From NCBI GenBank assembly GCA_016700155.1, contig CP065001.1, positions 4,537,369 through 4,601,368 of the forward strand: a DNA stretch of 64,000 bases, given 5' to 3'. Source of the stretch: Ignavibacteriales bacterium (lineage in GTDB: Bacteria; Bacteroidota; Ignavibacteria; Ignavibacteriales; Ignavibacteriaceae). Positions 43,557 through 53,471 of this stretch are shown one piece after another. How positions within the stretch are numbered: position 1 is the stretch's first letter; each line of letters opens with the position of its first letter. The notes beneath the pieces are model-generated. The model searched no databases. It was not told the DNA's origin and saw nothing but the letters and a program-made list of their open reading frames with translations. The translations under genes were made by a program, and so were the position numbers.

Positions 43557-46500
43557 ATGAAAACTTTTTTTCTAAGGGTAGCTATATTTTTAACTATTAG
43601 TCATTCCGCTTTACTGCCTCAAGTTGAATTTTTTGAATCCCAGTCTTTTTTCTATCTCTCTTCAAAGAACTACTTTTTCCCAGATGAAGAAATCAGTATA
43701 AATCTATGGGGAACTGCAAAATCTACCCGAAACTATACTTTTAGTTTAGCAAAAATTGAGCAGCCAGATAGTTTTTATATAAATCAGTTTCCACAATACT
43801 ACTATTCACCCTTCGATTACAGATTAAAATTAAAACCCGAACTAATTAATATTGTTAAATCATGGAAGGATGAAATAACATTTGCCGGTGATGAGAATGA
43901 TTCGATTGCTGCTGAAATTAAAATTGGCAAGATTGATAGACCAGGGTTATATCTTGTTCAGGTGTCAACAAAAACAAAATCTGCATATATAAGCTTCTTC
44001 GTTACTAAGTATGGGATTACAATTAAAGCCGTAGGTACAAAATATTTATGCTTCGTTTCTGATTTGAAAACAGGAGAGTTTGTAAAAAACTGTAATCTGG
44101 ATTTTTTCTTTAAGGATAAATTTATATATCGTAAAAATACCGGAGCAAATGCGATAATTCTTGAATCATTTCCTGATAGCCTATATCAATATTTAGATTA
44201 TAAAGAAATGTTCATCTCCGGAAAAGTTGATAAAAATTATTTTGTCTGTCGTCCCATTCTTGAGTATAGAAATTACAAGTTGAGTGTACCTCAAATTTTT
44301 TCAATAAAAGATAAAGATCACTATGAACCAGGGGATAGTTTGCATTATTCAGCAATATTTAGGGAAACAAAACCCGAAGGGGTTATCATTCCGTCGAGTA
44401 ATAGAGTCTATAAAGATGGTGATTACTATGAGTGGGATCCTGAATTAAACATGCGGCAATTGAATGATTATGGTATTCTTAACCAGTCATTTCTGGTGCA
44501 AAAGTCTGCATATTCATCTTCCCATCATATTAATTGGCAAACAGACAATGAGCAAACGATTTGGGATGATAACCCGTTTACAATTATTTCAGATGCTAAT
44601 CCAAAGGAAAGCCTTAACCTTTTTTTAGATAAAAAAACTTATACAAAAGGTGAGTGGATCAGAGCTAAAGTTAAATATATAAATCCGAATCCGGGTACTG
44701 GTATCATACCAAATAAAGTAAGGATCGGAATACTGCGGACACAATATAATTTACCCTGGTGGGTTGATGATGAGTTCTCAGAATTATTGAGGGTAGAATA
44801 TGGCAAAGAATATTTGGCCGGCTATTTTAATTATTCACGCGACTCAATTTTTGGAACTCTGGATAAAAACGGTGAGTTCAGTTTTGAATATTTACCTGAT
44901 AGTATTTATGATGATTACATCTTTGAAATATACGCACAGCTATTAGATAGAAAGCAATTTTCGCCCGGAGCTGTTGAAAAGATTATAGTTGCAAGGGGAA
45001 CAGCTTTAGCAGTGCTGTATCCCGAAAAGAATATTTATCGCATAGGCGAGCAAATAAAACTTAATATCAAAGTTAAATCACTTGATCAAAAAAAATATTC
45101 CTATAATTACAAACTTACCATCAAATCGTTAAAAGATTCTGCGGATTATTGGATTGAGGATAAATCTGTTTTCTCGTCTGAAGGTGTGACGGACACTAAT
45201 GGAAAGGCATCTATCATATTTAATCCCAAAGATCCGGAATGTTTACGATATGCAATCTCAGTGATAGTCCCTGATTCAGAAGGGAATAAAATCACTGAGA
45301 CGATTGAAGTTCCTCTTCAATCATCTGTTAAGCCTAATCCGGTTGGGTATCCATCTATCTTCACTGACAGAGAAGTTTATTTGCCAGGAGATACAATGAA
45401 TCTTTGGATTGATTTTCCAGGAGAAAACTATTTGTTGACTTTTGAGCGGGGAATTATTCTATATCAAAAAAAAATAGTTAATGCTAAAGTCAGACAATAT
45501 TTCAGTATGGTTCTTGATACGCTCTTCACACCGGATTTTATGATTAATGTTTACGGGACCTCTGGAGGGAAATACTTCTTTGAAGAAAAAGTGATTCGGG
45601 TACTGTCAACACACAAGTTTTTGAAATTAGATTTAAATACTGACCGTAATGAATATAAACAAGGCGATGTTGTTAACACTTCTGTAAGGGTGACTGATTT
45701 GGAGGGACGTCCAATCAATGAGGCTGACGTAACCGTGGTAGTTAAAACCAAACCGAATAAAGATCTGGTTGATTATGGCAAACGCTCGATTTATGAAATA
45801 TTTTATTCCGGGTTTGCGCCCTGGTATTATCGGACAAAAATAAATACAGGTATTGATTCAACAATTGTTTTTAAAAGCTCCGCAAAATTAAAGTCCTATG
45901 ATGATTTATACCTTGGCAGAAAAAAAGATTTTAAACACAACAATAAGTACAAGGTTTATTATAAAATAATAAATAAAGACTTAGATAATCAGAGTAATAC
46001 TGGTTATCATCCACGGGTTAAATTAAATGGAAATAGCGGCGAGATTTATATTCCTCTTTTTTTGCATTCTCTGCTAAATGGATATGAAATCGAATCATTC
46101 AAAATGGTGCCGGAAGGCTATTATCATCTCTACGTATGGGATTGGGACATCTACAATTTAATGGATAAAAAAGAACGTGACATTTGGGACAATTTGCGTT
46201 CGTATTATTTAAATTTTTTAGTTGGCACTTATTACATACAATCTGATACAACAATTACAATCAACTATGACCATAAATCTGATTGGATGCTTATTAATAC
46301 TAAAGAAAATGAGGAAGATAGAACGATCTATAGAACATCGGGTGATTACAAGTATGCATTCAGACGGGATAATATATTTGATACTTGGACAGGAATATTT
46401 AAGGACGCTAATCCTATTGGGAAACAATTCACTGCGTACTGGAAAACCAATCTTAGAACGGATGAAAATGGGGTTGTCAAATTCAATTTTACGATTCCTG

Positions 46501-48680
46501 CGAGAGAAGTTGGATCACTTGGAGTTGTGGATATCAACTATAGTATTCCTGTTCAAAAACAAGAGTGGTTTATTGATGCCTATGCTGTTACAAGGGAGTC
46601 TCAGGTTGGAGAAAAAAGAATTCCATTAAAAATGGAGTACCCTATTTTAATCAAGAATGATCACCCGACTTTTATGCGGGGCGGTGATAAATCAATTATA
46701 AGGACTTACATAAAAAACAATACTCAAACAATTCTTAATGCAAATATTAACATAAAAATTACAGGTGCTGTGCCGCTCACTTGTAAAATAGTACAGAACA
46801 GTGATAGTTATGAATTTAATTATAAACAAGAGGAATATAGCACGATCACTATTCAGCCAGAACAAGAAATGTTTTTGGAATGGAATATTCTCGCTGATAA
46901 AAAAAGTAAGGTTGTTAATTATATCATATCAATGAAAAACCCCGTGCAATTTATAAGCTCCTGTGATAGTATAATATTAATAAATGAAGAACCTTTGAGA
47001 GAATTAATTTATTCGGATGTGACGAATGAGAATAGTTATAATAACTCTTATGAAATTGATCTTAGTGGCATCCCGAATGACTCAGACCTGAAGGTTAACC
47101 TGATGGTTATGTCGTCTATGCCTGCCACCGTAAATTTGTTGCGTCACAGACTTAATTCTTCAAGGCTTGTAAATAATATTGATTTTGCTTCGAGGCTCCT
47201 GACCGATAGTTCCTATAAACAGCTAAATGCGATTCTCAATAAGTATTATCCGCAAAGCAAATGGAATTTTGACTCAACGATTTTATACAATCGTTACGAA
47301 TCCGGTTATGCACTTCAAAATCAAAATGTATGTGGCTGGTTCAATACACTTTCAGATGATCCCTACACCACTGCATTTATAGTTTATGTGAACAGCCAGA
47401 AAAACCCGAAAGATTATGCCCACAATGTTTTTAACTTGGTAAAGCGATATAATAATCTTGAGGAATTTTATTTTAAGCAGAAGGATAACAAAAAATTTGA
47501 TTTTGCTTTTTTGAAATTTTCATTATATCAATACTATACCAGTCATAAGCAAGATTTTTCTACAGTAAGATATACTTTCAAAGACACAAATTTATTAGAT
47601 CTTCGTGAGGAAATTTCCAGGTCGCTCGAATTGAAAGATATAGAGATTCAGGGGGAAGGATTCAAACACATTCTTAACAACTTGGTTGAGTGGTATCATG
47701 ACAGCACTTCCAATATTTCTACTTATCAAATCCATCTTTTGATGGATACATTATTAGTATCCTCGGAGAATCTTTCAGAGATTAATAAAACGAATCCATT
47801 TAAAGGCAGCAGGATGATGTTGACATATCTACTTTTAAAGCTTAGGAGTTTGTACAGATATGATGATAACAAAACCCAGAAGATTTTATATAATTTTATA
47901 AAGGATGTAGATAAAAATTATAATAATATTCCTTTGTACAATTCGCTTCTTGTTTCTGCAATAAGGAATTATTTAAGCTACCATTCTTTGGAATTCCCAT
48001 CATACCAGGTTTCATTCAAAGCAAATGATGAAATCATTTTTAAGGGGACTTATAGTTCTGCCTCTAACTTTGAATACCCGGTTTCGGTTTCGATTCCTTA
48101 TGAATTAATTAAAAGTCACTTTGGTGATAAGTTAAATATTCAAATTACCAAACAAGGGGAAGGGTATTTGCATTATAACATTGTGACAACCACAAATAGT
48201 ATTACTACTGAAGCTAAATCTGTAGATGGAATTCAGATCGAGAAAAAATACACTAAAATAATCTCTGAACAGCAAGATGCAGATATTGCCTATAGAACTG
48301 AAACAGATTTTTCAGAATTGAATATTGGAGATTACATCTTGGTTGAAACAACAATTTATCTTCCTCAGGGAGACCATTCCTATCTCGTTGTGGAAGAATC
48401 ATTACCCGCAGGTTTTTCTATCGTTTTTGATAAAGAACCAGTTTTAAATGGTTTGAATCTTTTTTCTGAAAATAGCAGAGAGGTAAATCATATGGAATAC
48501 ACATCCGATAAATTAAAATTGTATTACCCATCGGTTTCGTCTAAGATTAATGTAAAATATCTGCTTAGAGCAGAAGCTCCCGGATCAGTTAGATTTCCTG
48601 GTACTAAAGTCTACTTTGAATACAAACCATTTTTGCAAGCATATTCTGATGAGAGTATGTTCATTATAAAAAGTAAATGA
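43557..48680 (+). CDS. Alpha-2-macroglobulin-like protein lacking the thioester
   Basis: The 1707-residue secreted protein has a signal peptide (FFLRVAIFLTISHSALL). Successive macroglobulin-like beta domains follow, with typical phrases such as VYLPGDTMNLWIDF and EYKQGDVVNTSVRVTDLEG. The alpha-2-macroglobulin core has KTNLRTDENGVVKFNFTIPA (about 963-983). The position that should carry the thioester GCxEQ (about residue 1195) reads LNSSRLVNNIDFASRLL, so the bond cannot form. The alpha-toroid domain survives only in outline (VCGWFNTLSDDPYTTAF, about 1256). It is a paralogue of the intact protein at 57419-62398. Bacterial members are periplasmic or surface protease traps; this copy may be structural. 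Confidence 0.85.
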   Translation: MKTFFLRVAIFLTISHSALLPQVEFFESQSFFYLSSKNYFFPDEEISINLWGTAKSTRNYTFSLAKIEQPDSFYINQFPQYYYSPFDYRLKLKPELINIVKSWKDEITFAGDENDSIAAEIKIGKIDRPGLYLVQVSTKTKSAYISFFVTKYGITIKAVGTKYLCFVSDLKTGEFVKNCNLDFFFKDKFIYRKNTGANAIILESFPDSLYQYLDYKEMFISGKVDKNYFVCRPILEYRNYKLSVPQIFSIKDKDHYEPGDSLHYSAIFRETKPEGVIIPSSNRVYKDGDYYEWDPELNMRQLNDYGILNQSFLVQKSAYSSSHHINWQTDNEQTIWDDNPFTIISDANPKESLNLFLDKKTYTKGEWIRAKVKYINPNPGTGIIPNKVRIGILRTQYNLPWWVDDEFSELLRVEYGKEYLAGYFNYSRDSIFGTLDKNGEFSFEYLPDSIYDDYIFEIYAQLLDRKQFSPGAVEKIIVARGTALAVLYPEKNIYRIGEQIKLNIKVKSLDQKKYSYNYKLTIKSLKDSADYWIEDKSVFSSEGVTDTNGKASIIFNPKDPECLRYAISVIVPDSEGNKITETIEVPLQSSVKPNPVGYPSIFTDREVYLPGDTMNLWIDFPGENYLLTFERGIILYQKKIVNAKVRQYFSMVLDTLFTPDFMINVYGTSGGKYFFEEKVIRVLSTHKFLKLDLNTDRNEYKQGDVVNTSVRVTDLEGRPINEADVTVVVKTKPNKDLVDYGKRSIYEIFYSGFAPWYYRTKINTGIDSTIVFKSSAKLKSYDDLYLGRKKDFKHNNKYKVYYKIINKDLDNQSNTGYHPRVKLNGNSGEIYIPLFLHSLLNGYEIESFKMVPEGYYHLYVWDWDIYNLMDKKERDIWDNLRSYYLNFLVGTYYIQSDTTITINYDHKSDWMLINTKENEEDRTIYRTSGDYKYAFRRDNIFDTWTGIFKDANPIGKQFTAYWKTNLRTDENGVVKFNFTIPAREVGSLGVVDINYSIPVQKQEWFIDAYAVTRESQVGEKRIPLKMEYPILIKNDHPTFMRGGDKSIIRTYIKNNTQTILNANINIKITGAVPLTCKIVQNSDSYEFNYKQEEYSTITIQPEQEMFLEWNILADKKSKVVNYIISMKNPVQFISSCDSIILINEEPLRELIYSDVTNENSYNNSYEIDLSGIPNDSDLKVNLMVMSSMPATVNLLRHRLNSSRLVNNIDFASRLLTDSSYKQLNAILNKYYPQSKWNFDSTILYNRYESGYALQNQNVCGWFNTLSDDPYTTAFIVYVNSQKNPKDYAHNVFNLVKRYNNLEEFYFKQKDNKKFDFAFLKFSLYQYYTSHKQDFSTVRYTFKDTNLLDLREEISRSLELKDIEIQGEGFKHILNNLVEWYHDSTSNISTYQIHLLMDTLLVSSENLSEINKTNPFKGSRMMLTYLLLKLRSLYRYDDNKTQKILYNFIKDVDKNYNNIPLYNSLLVSAIRNYLSYHSLEFPSYQVSFKANDEIIFKGTYSSASNFEYPVSVSIPYELIKSHFGDKLNIQITKQGEGYLHYNIVTTTNSITTEAKSVDGIQIEKKYTKIISEQQDADIAYRTETDFSELNIGDYILVETTIYLPQGDHSYLVVEESLPAGFSIVFDKEPVLNGLNLFSENSREVNHMEYTSDKLKLYYPSVSSKINVKYLLRAEAPGSVRFPGTKVYFEYKPFLQAYSDESMFIIKSK

Positions 48681-48788
48681 CGAGAGTTTATGTGATGTTG
48701 TGTTGAACGCTCCGTCAGATAAAGACGTCGATACGCCTATATCAACCTGTTGGTAGCCAGCACTTACCAATTTTTCAGTTATGAATAA

Positions 48789-48962
48789 AACATAACCGGT
48801 ATCAACGAAAATTATTCGCTGCAAATCAATGCTTCAAAATTAACATCGATTACCAATCCAATTAATCCACATTTTGCATTTAGTAACGAGCTTCCGATAT
48901 TGTTTCAGGTCATATCATATATAGCAGTAAATGTTATGGAACTACTTTCGACTAAGAATTAA
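48789..48962 (+). pseudogene. Remnant of a T9SS sorting domain
   Basis: An open stretch without a start codon reads KLTSITNPINPHFAF, then SNELPILFQVISYIAVNVMELL. This aligns with the sorting-domain pattern NYPNPFNPSTKI...ELP...LKVYDILG.EV.TLV. At DNA level TTACCAATCCAATTAATCCA resembles the TATCCAAATCCATTTAATCCA of intact copies. Stop codons bound it on both sides. It suggests that a cargo gene once ended here and has been lost. Confidence 0.35.
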
Positions 48963-49019
48963 TCCATTGTCCAATATTTCAACAGAATTTTTGCATAGCG
49001 TTTTTAATATCACTGCGGG

Positions 49020-49050
49020 TTGAATATAACTTCATATTAATGTAGGTTTG
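49020..49050 (+). promoter_or_regulatory. Bacteroidota-type promoter of the WNG-repeat T9SS gene
   Basis: TTG at 49020-49022, a 20-bp spacer, then TAGGTTTG at 49043-49050. The ATG is about 200 bp downstream, implying a long leader with a GC hairpin. Confidence 0.45.
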
Positions 49051-49253
49051 TGTAGCACAAAACGGCGGGCTTTATAAAGTTCCTTTCCGCCCGCAATCTG
49101 AGTAAAACATTTTACATCTGTACTGTTCAGTAAAATAATCTAATCTAATACGCTTTAGGGGTTGTGAAACAGACTATCTATACAACGGATTTTTCCGGTG
49201 TGGGTTGTTATGCTTTTAAAATAATTAATTCGTATCACAATAAGGAGTCAGTT

Positions 49254-51803
49254 ATGTACAGTTGGTTCACGAATCTAAAGGTCTGGGGTCTCGCATTACT
49301 TATAACTTTTTCTTTTGTTCTTACATTGTCTGCACAGGACAACTCATCTAACAAAGAAAAAATAAGTGTCAGCGAAGTTATAGATGAAAACGGATATCTG
49401 AAATCAGGGACGGGTCTTTCAGGAAATCTTGATTTGACTGGCTTCGGATTCACAACTGATGAAAATGGAACACCAAGATTTCTTCCAAACGGTAATAATC
49501 AAAACCCAAACAATCCGTTACTTGATCCGGGTGATGAATTCTGGGATAATCAATTTGGAATACCCGGAGTAACCGGATCGGTTTACGCAATTGTTTATAG
49601 CGGATCAAACCTGTATGTGGGTGGTAGTTTCAGAAATATAGGGACACTTGCTGCAAGCAGTATCGCTATGTGGAATGGCACTTCCTGGTCAGGATTAGGA
49701 ACCGGCATCACCGGTACAGTTTTTTCAATTGTTGTTGATGGCTCAAATGTTTACGCGGGTGGAGTGTTTACGGCTGCCGGCGGAACCGCAGTTTCAAATA
49801 TAGCAATGTGGAATGGTACAGCCTGGTCTGCATTAGGAACAGGAACAAACGGCACAGTTTACGCAATGCAAATGGTGGGTACAAATCTATTCGTTGGCGG
49901 TGCATTCAGTGAAGCTGGTGGTGCTACAAGAAATTATATTGCAAGATGGAGCGGTTCAGCATGGTTTTCATTAGGAACAGGAATGAGTGATTTTGTCTAC
50001 GCGCTTGCGGTAATAGGCTCAGATTTATTTGCCGGTGGTGTCTTTACATCAGCTGGAGGAAATTCTGCTAATTACATAGCAAGATGGAATGGAACCACCT
50101 GGAGTGCCCTTGGTTCAGGCACGGATGCTTCTGTCTATTCACTTCATGTTGTTTCGACAAACCTGTACGTAGGTGGAAGTTTTAGTAATGCCGGCGGTAC
50201 AACTGTTAACAGAATTGCACGATGGAACGGCTCATCATGGTTTGCATTGGGGAATGGATTTGGTTCGGGAACTGTTTATGCAATCAGTTCAGTCGGCTCA
50301 GATATTTATGCCGGTGGTACATTCACCAGTTCAGGAATTCTTACTATCAACAGAATTGCCAGATGGAATGGTTCAGCCTGGTCTGCCCTTGAAGATGGGG
50401 CATCAAGTACAGTGCGCGCTATAGCAGTTGCAGGTACCAGTATTTATATAGGCGGAAGTTTTTCATACGTCGGTAACACATCAGCCTACGGAATTGCTTA
50501 TTGGGCTACATCCACATGGAATGCTGTAGCAGGCGGAACTTCTAACGGAGTGAATAATGTAATAACATCTATAGTTTATTTTAACAATGAACTTTATGTT
50601 GGAGGAACTTTTAGCAGAGTAGGTAATATCGCAACGAACAGTCTTGCCAAATGGAATGGAACATCATGGTCAGCATTCGGTAACCTTGCACTGGGAACAA
50701 TAATTTACAGGCTTCTTGTAGACGGAACTAATTTATATGTTGGTGGTGCATTTACATCAATAGGTGGAGTTAACGCCCGTGGAATTGCGCGATGGAACGG
50801 TACAGCCTGGAATGCTTTTGGTAATGGTGTGAATGGTGATGTCCGGGCAATTGCTATTGCCGGTACCAATATTTTTATCGGAGGACAATTTGATACTGCT
50901 GGAACAGTTGCTGCAGCAAATGTAGCACGGTGGAACGGAACCACATGGTCTGTATTGGGCACAGGGACAAGTTCATATGTTACTTCCCTTGCGGTTATAG
51001 GCTCTGATTTATTTGCAGCCGGAAACTTCAATTCTGCTGGTGGTACATCTGCAAGCGGGATTGCCCGCTGGAATGGATCAACCTGGTCTGCACTTGGCAC
51101 CGGACTTAATAATACAGCATATTGTTTGTTTGTCGATGGAACAAATCTTTATGTGGGAGGTTCTTTCACTACAGCAGGCGGCGTTACAGTAAATGGTATC
51201 GCCCGATGGAACGGGTCAAGCTGGTTTGCATTGGGTAGTGGAGTGAACTCCGGAGGAATAGTTCTGGATATCGCAAAGCGCAACTCTGATATTTATATAT
51301 CTGGTTTATTCAATGCGGTAGGAATACTTAATGCTGGCTTAATCGCAAAATGGAATGGATCTTCCTGGGCCGCTGTTGGTGGTCAGGGATTATTTGGATC
51401 CTATGCGTGGAAAATGCTTTGGAATGGTGAAGATCTTTTCGTTGGTGGCGCATTCTTCCTTGCAGGCGGCAAACCCTCTTTCTATTTCGCACGTTACAAT
51501 GAAAACCTTACAGACATTGTCGATAGCGATTTGATACCTGGTGCATTTGAACTATATCAGAACTATCCAAATCCATTTAACCCGTCAACTAAGATTCAAT
51601 TTGATTTAAGTTCAAATGAATTTGTAAGCATTAAAGTTTATGATTTATTGGGAAGAGAAGTCGCAACACTCGTTAATTCTGAATTACCAGCCGGAACTCA
51701 CAACGTAAACTTTAACGGAAATGGATTAGCAACAGGCGTTTATGTTTATGAATTAAGAGCAGGTGAATTCATTAGCAGCAAAAAAATGATAATGTTGAAA
51801 TAA
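49254..51803 (+). CDS. T9SS cargo with about 13 WNG beta repeats
   Basis: The 849-residue protein is read from the ATG at 49254, which has AAGGAG seven bases upstream and directly precedes a signal peptide (LALLITFSFVLTLSAQ). An upstream in-frame GTG at 49164 lacks these features. After a leader, a unit of about 40-47 residues with IARWNGTxWSALGTG and LYVGGSFTxAGG is repeated about 13 times, suggesting one or two beta-propellers or a long beta-solenoid. A T9SS sorting domain (NYPNPFNPSTKIQFDL, ending KKMIMLK) closes it. It is presumably displayed on or shed from the surface; the ligand is unknown. Tandem repeats make copy-number change likely. Confidence 0.88.
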   Translation: MYSWFTNLKVWGLALLITFSFVLTLSAQDNSSNKEKISVSEVIDENGYLKSGTGLSGNLDLTGFGFTTDENGTPRFLPNGNNQNPNNPLLDPGDEFWDNQFGIPGVTGSVYAIVYSGSNLYVGGSFRNIGTLAASSIAMWNGTSWSGLGTGITGTVFSIVVDGSNVYAGGVFTAAGGTAVSNIAMWNGTAWSALGTGTNGTVYAMQMVGTNLFVGGAFSEAGGATRNYIARWSGSAWFSLGTGMSDFVYALAVIGSDLFAGGVFTSAGGNSANYIARWNGTTWSALGSGTDASVYSLHVVSTNLYVGGSFSNAGGTTVNRIARWNGSSWFALGNGFGSGTVYAISSVGSDIYAGGTFTSSGILTINRIARWNGSAWSALEDGASSTVRAIAVAGTSIYIGGSFSYVGNTSAYGIAYWATSTWNAVAGGTSNGVNNVITSIVYFNNELYVGGTFSRVGNIATNSLAKWNGTSWSAFGNLALGTIIYRLLVDGTNLYVGGAFTSIGGVNARGIARWNGTAWNAFGNGVNGDVRAIAIAGTNIFIGGQFDTAGTVAAANVARWNGTTWSVLGTGTSSYVTSLAVIGSDLFAAGNFNSAGGTSASGIARWNGSTWSALGTGLNNTAYCLFVDGTNLYVGGSFTTAGGVTVNGIARWNGSSWFALGSGVNSGGIVLDIAKRNSDIYISGLFNAVGILNAGLIAKWNGSSWAAVGGQGLFGSYAWKMLWNGEDLFVGGAFFLAGGKPSFYFARYNENLTDIVDSDLIPGAFELYQNYPNPFNPSTKIQFDLSSNEFVSIKVYDLLGREVATLVNSELPAGTHNVNFNGNGLATGVYVYELRAGEFISSKKMIMLK

Positions 51804-51835
51804 ACTCTAACACATTTTAATCCTGCATATAAATT

Positions 51836-51864
51836 AAAAGCGGCTGAAACATGCCGCTTTTTTT
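51836..51864 (+). terminator. Terminator after the WNG-repeat gene
   Basis: Stem AAAAGCGGC / GCCGCTTTT (51836-51844, 51853-51861) with an 8-nt loop and a T run. Confidence 0.85.
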
Positions 51865-51937
51865 ATTTCTTCATTTAAAACAATTCCCGGATCTCTCATC
51901 AATTCTCCTTGTAGACAAATTCATTAATACGACTAAA

Positions 51938-51945
51938 TAAATTTG
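51938..51945 (+). promoter_or_regulatory. Candidate -7 box for the histidine kinase gene
   Basis: TAAATTTG, 57 bp before the ATG. The nearest TTG upstream is 26 bp away, longer than usual. Confidence 0.25.
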
Positions 51946-52001
51946 AAACTCTTTCGATAATGATTATGAGGGATTGGCTTTTATAATATGAATTTAAGTA
52001 G

Positions 52002-53372
52002 ATGATTAACAGAACATTGATCCAAAGATATAAGTCATTTGTATTTGGTGAAAGCACTGAATTCGATGTACAGAAAAATATATTTCTGCTTATCACACAC
52101 ATATCTTTAATCATCGCATTTGTAGGCATCATCACAAATATTGTAATGGGACTTGCTCTTTCCCTTACACTTGTAACCGTAGCCGCTTTCTTTATAGTTG
52201 TTTACTTTCACTTTTATGTAAGAAATAATGGGCTCGGTACAAATTTCTCACTTGGATTTTTTGGAGTCACAGTAATTGTATTCAGTTATCTGTGGTTTTA
52301 CAACGGCGGTTATAACGGCAATAACAGTGTCCTGATATTTGTTTATTTCATAGTCGTTATCACGGTTCTTCCTCAGCGATTCAGGATGATTTCCTTTATA
52401 GTATACTCCGTAATGATAGTCGGATTAATTACTCTTCAATACTTCAACCCGGTTCTCGTCATTCCTTATGAAAACCAGGAACAACGATTCATCGATCTTG
52501 CAATAGGATATTTCCTCTATTTAATTCTTGCCTACAATATTCAAAACACCATCTTAAAAAATTATGATGCTGAGAGGATTAAAGGGAAGAAAATTAATCG
52601 CCAGTTAAGTGAACTGAATCAACAGGTGAATGAGACAAATAAAAAACTGGAAGAATCAATAAAAAGTGTTGAGGAGCTTAATGCCTCGAAGGACAGGTTC
52701 ATAACAATATTGTCTCACGATCTCAGGAGTCCATTTCATGGTTTACTCGGGCTTTCACGAATTCTGAAAGAGGAATATGATACGTTTCCCGAAATGGAAA
52801 GAAAATATATTATACATCAATTGAATAATTCGATTGAGACACTCTATTCATTTCTTGAGGAGATTTTGTTGTGGGGAAGGCTTCAGAGGGGAGTGGTTAA
52901 ACCAAAATATTCTGATGAGAATATTTTAAATCTGTTTGAAGAAATTCTTAATGTGCATAAACAGTCTTTATCAAAAAAAGCAATACAAACAGTGATTAAC
53001 TGCGATAAAGATCTGTCGGCTTTAATCGATAAAGAATTACTATCAGTCGTTCTGCGAAATCTTGTATCTAACGCGATTAAATTTTCACTCAGCGGAAAAT
53101 CAATTGAACTAAATGCGTTTAAAGAATCGGGCACTTTAAAAATAGAGGTGAGTGATAAAGGCATTGGTATAACAGAAAAGAATCTTTCCAGGTTATTTAA
53201 GATTGATGAAATAGTTACAACAAAGGGTACCGAAGGTGAAACTGGTTCCGGTATGGGATTGATTCTTTGTATGGATATACTTAAAAAATTAGAAGGAAAA
53301 ATTTCTGTGCATACAGTTGAAGGCGAGGGTAGTGTGTTTACAGTTGAACTGCCCAAACAAATTCTTAATTAA
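52002..53372 (+). CDS. Membrane-bound sensor histidine kinase
   Basis: The 456-residue protein has six membrane segments in the first 190 residues with almost no extracytoplasmic domain. A coiled coil (about 195-235, QLSELNQQVNETNKKLEES) follows. The HisKA domain has the H-box LSHDLRSPFHGLLGLSRIL, and the HATPase_c domain has the N-box NLVSNAIKFS, the G1 box DKGIGI and the G2 region GSGMGLILC. It autophosphorylates on the H-box histidine (about residue 240). No response regulator is adjacent, so it is an orphan. The membrane helices themselves or a bound partner probably sense the signal. Confidence 0.92.
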   Translation: MINRTLIQRYKSFVFGESTEFDVQKNIFLLITHISLIIAFVGIITNIVMGLALSLTLVTVAAFFIVVYFHFYVRNNGLGTNFSLGFFGVTVIVFSYLWFYNGGYNGNNSVLIFVYFIVVITVLPQRFRMISFIVYSVMIVGLITLQYFNPVLVIPYENQEQRFIDLAIGYFLYLILAYNIQNTILKNYDAERIKGKKINRQLSELNQQVNETNKKLEESIKSVEELNASKDRFITILSHDLRSPFHGLLGLSRILKEEYDTFPEMERKYIIHQLNNSIETLYSFLEEILLWGRLQRGVVKPKYSDENILNLFEEILNVHKQSLSKKAIQTVINCDKDLSALIDKELLSVVLRNLVSNAIKFSLSGKSIELNAFKESGTLKIEVSDKGIGITEKNLSRLFKIDEIVTTKGTEGETGSGMGLILCMDILKKLEGKISVHTVEGEGSVFTVELPKQILN

Positions 53373-53406
53373 AAAAGAAACCCTCTTTTTTAAAAAAGAT
53401 TTTTTT

Positions 53407-53448
53407 GTAGCGGGGGCAGTCCGCCATGGCGGATTGAACCTACAACCT
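53407..53448 (-). repeat. Truncated tRNA-fMet 3'-end copy A with inserted palindrome
   Basis: On the plus strand, 53407-53419 (GTAGCGGGGGCAG) and 53434-53448 (TTGAACCTACAACCT) match the 3' part of the tRNA at 53866-53938. The three bases GAC between these segments in the tRNA are replaced by a perfect 14-bp palindrome, TCCGCCATGGCGGA (53420-53433). It cannot fold as a tRNA. Confidence 0.75.
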
Positions 53449-53471
53449 CATCCATTCAAATCATTTTTCAG

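Larger units (their letters stand above)
48681..49253. other. Intergenic region with decayed coding remnant and promoter
   Basis: No intact gene lies here. The left part holds the remnant of a T9SS sorting domain (see 48789-48962). The right part holds a promoter at 49020-49050 and a leader of about 200 nt in which GCGGGC (49065-49070) pairs with GCCCGC (49089-49094). Confidence 0.5.

Noticed and set aside
48585..48824. 79-aa minus-strand frame at the end of the alpha-2-macroglobulin gene
   Set aside because: It overlaps the end of a strong gene in antisense, has no ribosome site and its composition does not look like protein.
49600..51400. Regular DNA repeats as a CRISPR array or satellite
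   Set aside because: The repeats are coding, in frame, and translate to WNG beta units; there are no spacers and no cas genes.
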